This document shows positions 6,902 to 10,292 of a DNA stretch of 10,292 nucleotides, piece after piece. The notes under the pieces are model-generated. The model was not told where the DNA came from and made no database searches. It was given only the letters and a program-made list of their open reading frames with translations. A program made the translations under genes and the position numbers. Every line of letters begins with the position of its first letter. The stretch's first letter is position 1. The stretch is from NCBI GenBank assembly GCA_007135505.1, contig SLIS01000466.1, forward strand, positions 1 through 10,292, read 5' to 3'. The DNA is from Halovivax sp. (GTDB lineage: Archaea; Halobacteriota; Halobacteria; Halobacteriales; Natrialbaceae).

Positions 6902-7197
6902 CGACGGGGATTCGGATCGAACCGGGAATAACATCCCGGGCATACAGCCGGTCTAGGGACCGACTACGGAAAGTAGGGGGTTCGCAGCTGTCACGCCGGA
7001 AATGCGTGTGTCTGAACGGGTGCGACCGTGTGTACGTACTCGAGTCCCATCGGATGCCCGAGGAAGACCGCGAGTTCGAGTGCGATGCGTGACCGAGTGC
7101 GACTCCACGACGGATGCGACTTCCCGACAGGTCGACGCCGCGACCGCCAGAGGGGACCGGCGATACACTCTCCACACTGGCGCTCGAACCGGGACCC
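6902..7197. other. Divergent intergenic region
   Basis: About 300 bases separate the minus-strand membrane gene from the plus-strand 92-residue gene. Besides the TATA-like box at 6927-6933 it holds a short plus-strand frame, GTG 7006 to TGA 7092 (28 codons), with three Cys and an acidic second half; it is too short to call as a gene. Its TGA falls where a CxxC pair would be completed, and the frame then runs open into the next gene. I see no tRNA, strong repeat or other element. Confidence 0.5.
6927..6933 (-). promoter_or_regulatory. TATA-like box for the PH-like membrane protein
   Basis: Read on the minus strand this is TGTTATT, 26-32 bases before ATG 6901. It lies inside the longer reading frame that would start at 6943, so it argues for the shorter protein and a leaderless transcript. 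Confidence 0.45.
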
Positions 7198-7476
7198 ATG
7201 ACCGAGGACGACGCGGCGACCCAGCGCTGCTGGCTCGTCGAGCGAACGTTCGACGATCGCAACCTCGTGACGCTCGTCTACGCGACGCCCGACGGGGAAC
7301 GCTACCAGCGCCGGGAACGGAGTGCGAACAGCCTTCGCGCCGGCAACGCGCCGACGGCGGCCGTGGACCTGGATCCAGCCGAACTCGAACCGGTCGACGA
7401 CCCGGACACGATCGATCGCTACGCGACCGAGGCGAATCGCGTCGCGAACACCCGCGCGCCCGACGAGCAGCTCTAG
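7198..7476 (+). CDS. Small acidic orphan protein, function unknown
   Basis: A 92-residue protein that I cannot assign to a family. The N-terminal half looks like a beta-hairpin pair: CWLVERTFDD (11-20), RNLVTLVYATPDGERYQRRERS (21-42). The second half is acidic and mostly helical or loop, DLDPAELEPVDDPDTIDRYATEANRVAN (57-84), with one Cys near the N-terminus. There is no signal peptide, membrane segment or zinc motif. Composition and third-position GC match real haloarchaeal genes. The frame is open upstream to an ATG at 7114, but those 28 extra residues are Pro/Arg-rich and unlike coding sequence, so ATG 7198 is preferred. A weak ATACA element (7164-7168) is about 30 bases upstream. The ABC operon follows after 114 bases with its own candidate promoter. 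It may be a conserved haloarchaeal hypothetical. Confidence 0.7.
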   Translation: MTEDDAATQRCWLVERTFDDRNLVTLVYATPDGERYQRRERSANSLRAGNAPTAAVDLDPAELEPVDDPDTIDRYATEANRVANTRAPDEQL

Positions 7477-7562
7477 GCGGAGAGAGTGCTTCGAACCGCC
7501 GGAGCAGCCCATCGTGCGGCGGATATCGATCGATTAGTCAAATCTTCAATAAGTGACAACGC

Positions 7563-7568
7563 TTTTGT
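7563..7568 (+). promoter_or_regulatory. TATA-like box for the ABC operon
   Basis: TTTTGT lies 23-28 bases before ATG 7591, as expected for a nearly leaderless haloarchaeal transcript. An alternative AATAAG at 7548-7553 would leave a leader of about 15 bases. The surrounding 7530-7570 stretch is noticeably AT-richer than its flanks. Confidence 0.4.
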
Positions 7569-7590
7569 TCACGGTCGAGAGAGGCGAGAT

Positions 7591-8523
7591 ATGGCGACAG
7601 TAACAGTGGACGACGCTTCGAAACACTACGGAGACGTCGTCGCCGTCGACCAGCTCTCCCTGACCGTCGAGGACGGTGAAATCTTCGGCTTCCTCGGCCC
7701 GAACGGTGCCGGCAAGTCGACGACGATCAACATGCTTTTAGACTTCGTCACCCCGACTGCCGGCGAGATTTCGGTGCTCGGGATGGATGCCCAGACGGAC
7801 AGCAAGCAAATCCGCCAGCGCATCGGCGTGCTCCCCGAAGGCTACCAGACCTACGACCGACTGACCGGCTACCAGCACCTGGCGTTCGCCATCGAGTCGA
7901 AAGAAGCCGACGACGACCCCGACGAACTCTTAGAGCGCGTCGGACTCACCCGCACGGAAGCCCAGCGCAAGACCGGCGGCTACTCGAAGGGGATGGCCCA
8001 GCGCCTCCTGCTGGCGATGGCGCTGGTCGGCGAGCCCGACCTGCTGATCCTCGACGAGCCCACGACGGGGCTCGATCCCAACGGCGCCCGCGAGATGCGC
8101 GAACTCATCGCGCAGGAACGCGACCGCGGCGCGACGGTCTTCTTCTCGAGTCACATCTTAGAACAGGTCGAGGCGGTCTGTGACCGCGTCGGTATCGTCC
8201 GCGACGGGCAGATGGTTGCCGTCGACACCATCGAAGGACTGCGCGAATCGGTCTCCGGCGGCGAATCCCTGCGCATCGAACTCGACCGCGTCACCGACGA
8301 CGCCCTGGCGGCCGTCCGGGCCGTCGACGGCGTCTCCGCGGTCGATCGGGACACGGTCGCCGAGACGTCGACGATCGTCGTCTCGACGTCGGGGTCGAAA
8401 ACTGCCGTCCTCTCCGCCCTGGAGGACGCCGGTTCGATCGTCGAGGACTTCTCGACCGAGGAGGCCTCGCTGGAGGAAGTCTTCCGGGCGTACACGACCG
8501 AGACGGCGGAGGTGACGGCATGA
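7591..8523 (+). CDS. ABC transporter ATP-binding protein (ABC-2 exporter type)
   Basis: A 310-residue cytoplasmic ATPase that powers the membrane partner encoded directly downstream. Motifs from ATG 7591: Walker A GPNGAGKST (36-44); Q-loop region GVLPEGYQTYDRLTG (79-93), with Glu-83 where many relatives have Gln; signature YSKGMAQRL (131-139), the SKGM form of the family's usual SGGQ; Walker B LLILDEPTTGLD (151-162) with catalytic Glu-156; and switch His-188 (SSHIL). After about residue 215 comes a C-terminal extension (about 225-300) with SLRIELDRV and TIVVSTSG, ending in EEASLEEVFRAYT, a tail typical of CcmA/NatA/DrrA-type exporter ATPases. An in-frame ATG at 7486 would add 35 residues unlike the family, so 7591 is the better start. 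Its stop overlaps the permease start as ATGA, indicating translational coupling. The substrate cannot be inferred. Confidence 0.95.
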   Translation: MATVTVDDASKHYGDVVAVDQLSLTVEDGEIFGFLGPNGAGKSTTINMLLDFVTPTAGEISVLGMDAQTDSKQIRQRIGVLPEGYQTYDRLTGYQHLAFAIESKEADDDPDELLERVGLTRTEAQRKTGGYSKGMAQRLLLAMALVGEPDLLILDEPTTGLDPNGAREMRELIAQERDRGATVFFSSHILEQVEAVCDRVGIVRDGQMVAVDTIEGLRESVSGGESLRIELDRVTDDALAAVRAVDGVSAVDRDTVAETSTIVVSTSGSKTAVLSALEDAGSIVEDFSTEEASLEEVFRAYTTETAEVTA

Positions 8524-9389
8524 GTTACCAGGCCGTCGCCCGGAAGGACTTCCAGGACGGGGTCCGATCGAAGCTGCTGTGGGCGCTGACGGCGCTGTTC
8601 GTCATCAGCATCGCCGGGTTCGCGCTCTGGCTGGCGATCCAGAGTTCGAACGCCAGCGGTGACGCCAGCGTCGGCGGGGCGCTCGGCCTCTCCTTCATCT
8701 TCGCGGTGCTGTTTCTGATCCCGGTTACCGGACTGGTGGTCAGCATCAAGTCGATCGTCCGCGAAACCGAACTCGGGAGCATCAAGATCCTCCTCTCGCT
8801 TCCACACACCCGCAAGGAAATTATCGTCGGCAAGTTCCTCGGCCGGAGCGGCCTGTTCACCGTCGCCCTCCTGGCCGGCTTCCTGCCCGCGACGGTCTTC
8901 TTCGCCATCGGCATCGAGGGGTTTCCGGTCGGCGAGTTCCTGGCGCTGACGCTGGTTACGATCCTGTTCGGCGTGATGTTCGTCGCGGTCGGAATCGGTG
9001 CGTCCGCCCTGCTACGGACTGAAACCCAGGCGACGGTGACCGGCATCGGCGTCTTCGTCGCGCTATACGTCTGGAACTACCTCTTCGGCCGGTTCAACGA
9101 CGCCGTCGGCCTCCTGAGAGGGGACGCAGTCCTGTTCGTCGAGCGGTTCTGGATGTTCCACCTGTACTCCGACCTGATCGCCGCGATCACGTCGCTCTGG
9201 CAGAGCGACGTCTCGAACGCGTCGGTCGTCACCCACAGCAGCGGCAGTTTCGACCCCGAGACCGGAACGATCGTCGTCGAGTCCCAGCCGTTCTACCTCC
9301 AGCACTGGTTCGCGTTCGTCATCCTGGCCGCCTGGATCGTCGTCCCGCTCGCGATCGGCTACTGGCGGTTCTCGAACCGCGACCTCTGA
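8520..9389 (+). CDS. ABC-2 type transporter permease
   Basis: A 289-residue integral membrane partner of the preceding ATPase. It begins with a short amphipathic segment, VARKDFQDGVRSKLLW (6-21), typical of ABC-2 permeases. About six transmembrane helices are visible, near 19-40, 55-77, 110-131, 137-164, 173-190 and 262-281. The cytoplasmic segment after helix 2, ETELGSIKILLSLPHTRKEIIVGK (about 82-105), is the family's conserved coupling region (E..G....LLSLP..R..I..GK). A long loop of about 70 residues (191-261) between helices 5 and 6 should be external and contains polar Ser/Asp-rich sequence. The layout resembles NosY-like permeases of the ABC-2 superfamily. It starts inside the ATPase stop codon (ATGA, 8520-8523), so both are made from one mRNA. 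No further subunit follows; a T-run ends the operon. Confidence 0.92.
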   Translation: MSYQAVARKDFQDGVRSKLLWALTALFVISIAGFALWLAIQSSNASGDASVGGALGLSFIFAVLFLIPVTGLVVSIKSIVRETELGSIKILLSLPHTRKEIIVGKFLGRSGLFTVALLAGFLPATVFFAIGIEGFPVGEFLALTLVTILFGVMFVAVGIGASALLRTETQATVTGIGVFVALYVWNYLFGRFNDAVGLLRGDAVLFVERFWMFHLYSDLIAAITSLWQSDVSNASVVTHSSGSFDPETGTIVVESQPFYLQHWFAFVILAAWIVVPLAIGYWRFSNRDL

Positions 9390-9403
9390 GGCGTCGCGGA
9401 CCA

Positions 9404-9408
9404 TTTTT
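9404..9408 (+). terminator. T5 tract ending the ABC operon
   Basis: TTTTT begins 15 bases after the permease stop and lies within the 44-base gap to the converging dehydrogenase gene. Short T-tracts of this kind are the usual archaeal termination signal; there is no strong hairpin here. Confidence 0.5.
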
Positions 9409-9433
9409 GGAACGACAAACCCGCGTCGCTCGT

Positions 9434-10292
9434 CTAACCCGCTCCAGTATCACTCGCGGCCGCCGCCTCGAGTCCGAAGGTCACGCCGGTCAGTTCCGTC
9501 GAAACCGCCCACAGCCGACGGGCCGTCTCCCGGTCGGCGGCCTTCGGCGCCGGTTGCTGTCGCGTCGGCGCGCCGCGCATGCCGAAGAGGCCGCCGGGTC
9601 CGTAGTACGCGCCACCCTCGACGTCGGGCGCCGTCGCGGCGTACAGCGTCGGCAACGCTCCCCTCGCGGCTGACTGGGCGAACAGCGCGTTCACAGCGCG
9701 AGCGAGAACGAACTGGAGCGCCGAACCGGTCTGTTCGGCGGCCCGGGTCTGTATTTCGGTGTCGGCGTACCCCGGGTGGACGGCGACGCTCCTGACGTCC
9801 CGGCCGGACGCGTCGAGTCGCCGGTCGAGTTCGGCGGCGAAGGAGACGTTGGCGAGTTTCGACTGCGCGTAGGCGTTCCACCGGTTGTACGACCGCTCCC
9901 CCTGGAGATCCTCGAAGTCGAGTTCGCCCTTCCGATGCATCGCACTCGAGACCGTCACGACGCGGCCGTCCGCCCCGATCGAGTCGAGGAGGACGCCGGT
10001 GAGGGCGAAGTGACCGAGGTGGTTGACGCCGAACTGCGTCTCGAAGCCGTCCGCGGTCTCCCGGCGCGGGATCGCCATCACCCCGGCGTTGTTCACCAGC
10101 ACGTCGATCGTCGGGTCATCGCTTGCGGGAGTCGAGAGGCGCTCGGGGAACGTCCGAACCGACTCCAGGTCGGCGAGATCCAGCTGTTCGACCGCGAGAA
10201 CGCCCCGTAGACCGGTCGATCGGAGCGCCGCCGCGGCCGCCTCGCCGCGGTCGCGACTTCGACACGCCATGACGACCGTCGCGCCGCGATCA
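9434..10292 (-). CDS. Short-chain dehydrogenase/reductase (5' end outside window)
   Basis: An NAD(P)-dependent oxidoreductase of the classical SDR superfamily, cut by the right edge; 285 residues are visible. The frame is open to base 10291 and the residues at the edge, RGATVVMACRSRDRG, are the usual second beta-strand region of the Rossmann fold, so the ATG at 10270 is internal and the TGxxxGxG dinucleotide-binding loop lies beyond the window. Visible in fragment numbering: DLADLESVR (38-46), NNAGVM (67-72), GVNHLGHF (88-95), VVTVSSAMH (111-119) with the catalytic Ser, YAQSKLAN (141-148) giving Tyr-141 and Lys-145, and HPGYADTEI (172-180). The long segment between Ser and Tyr and the HPG motif resemble retinol dehydrogenase or protochlorophyllide reductase-like SDRs, often annotated simply as oxidoreductase. 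Substrate is unknown. It converges on the ABC operon. Confidence 0.93.
   Translation of the reverse strand, partial: DRGATVVMACRSRDRGEAAAAALRSTGLRGVLAVEQLDLADLESVRTFPERLSTPASDDPTIDVLVNNAGVMAIPRRETADGFETQFGVNHLGHFALTGVLLDSIGADGRVVTVSSAMHRKGELDFEDLQGERSYNRWNAYAQSKLANVSFAAELDRRLDASGRDVRSVAVHPGYADTEIQTRAAEQTGSALQFVLARAVNALFAQSAARGALPTLYAATAPDVEGGAYYGPGGLFGMRGAPTRQQPAPKAADRETARRLWAVSTELTGVTFGLEAAAASDTGAG

Noticed and set aside
7114..7197. N-terminal extension of the 92-residue protein
   Set aside because: The 28 extra residues are Pro/Arg/Thr-rich and unlike acidic haloarchaeal coding sequence; ATG 7198 starts the region with a coding pattern.
7486..7590. 35-residue N-terminal extension of the ABC ATPase
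   Set aside because: It overlaps the AT-rich promoter-like stretch, and the family begins a few residues before the first beta strand, as it does from ATG 7591.
10268..10270. ATG as the start of the dehydrogenase gene
   Set aside because: The codons before it (RGATVV) continue the Rossmann fold strand of SDR proteins, and the cofactor loop is missing, so this Met is internal.

Overview
The window comes from a haloarchaeon (class Halobacteria). It is GC-rich, its proteins are strongly acidic with many Asp, Glu and Val residues, CTAG tetranucleotides are scarce (four counted by eye), several genes have a TATA-like element about 25-30 bases before the start codon as leaderless haloarchaeal genes do, and it carries an archaeal SUI1/aIF1-type protein next to bacterial-type UvrB and UvrC. 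The genus cannot be fixed from the sequence.

Layout: (1) 1-1071, plus strand: C-terminal half of uvrB, cut by the left edge. (2) 1072-1267: convergent intergenic region with inverted repeats and T-runs on both strands, probably a bidirectional terminator or a dispersed repeat. (3) Minus-strand block 1268-6018: a PLP-dependent transsulfuration enzyme (cystathionine gamma-synthase/lyase family), a GNAT acetyltransferase, a SUI1/eIF1-family protein without the usual N-terminal zinc motif, a small membrane protein of unknown function, and complete uvrC. (4) 6137-6901, minus strand: a membrane protein that looks like a PH-type domain interrupted by a transmembrane hairpin. (5) 6902-7197: divergent intergenic region with a doubtful cysteine-containing micro-ORF. 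(6) Plus strand: a 92-residue orphan protein (7198-7476), then a two-gene ABC exporter with an ATPase (7591-8523) and an ABC-2 type permease (8520-9389) overlapping by ATGA. (7) 9434-10292, minus strand: a short-chain dehydrogenase/reductase cut by the right edge.

Functionally this is mostly chromosomal core. UvrB and UvrC are two of the three bacterial-type nucleotide excision repair proteins; they lie about 3.2 kb apart on opposite strands, so they are not one operon, and uvrA is not in the window. The ABC ATPase and permease form one translationally coupled operon. The other minus-strand genes show no obvious shared pathway and several appear to have their own promoter. I see no tRNA, rRNA, CRISPR array, transposase or integrase, and no convincing new multi-gene system. 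The points most worth a second look are the inverted-repeat site at the transsulfuration gene promoter, the terminator/repeat after uvrB, the split PH-like membrane protein, the zinc-less SUI1 paralogue and the small orphan genes.
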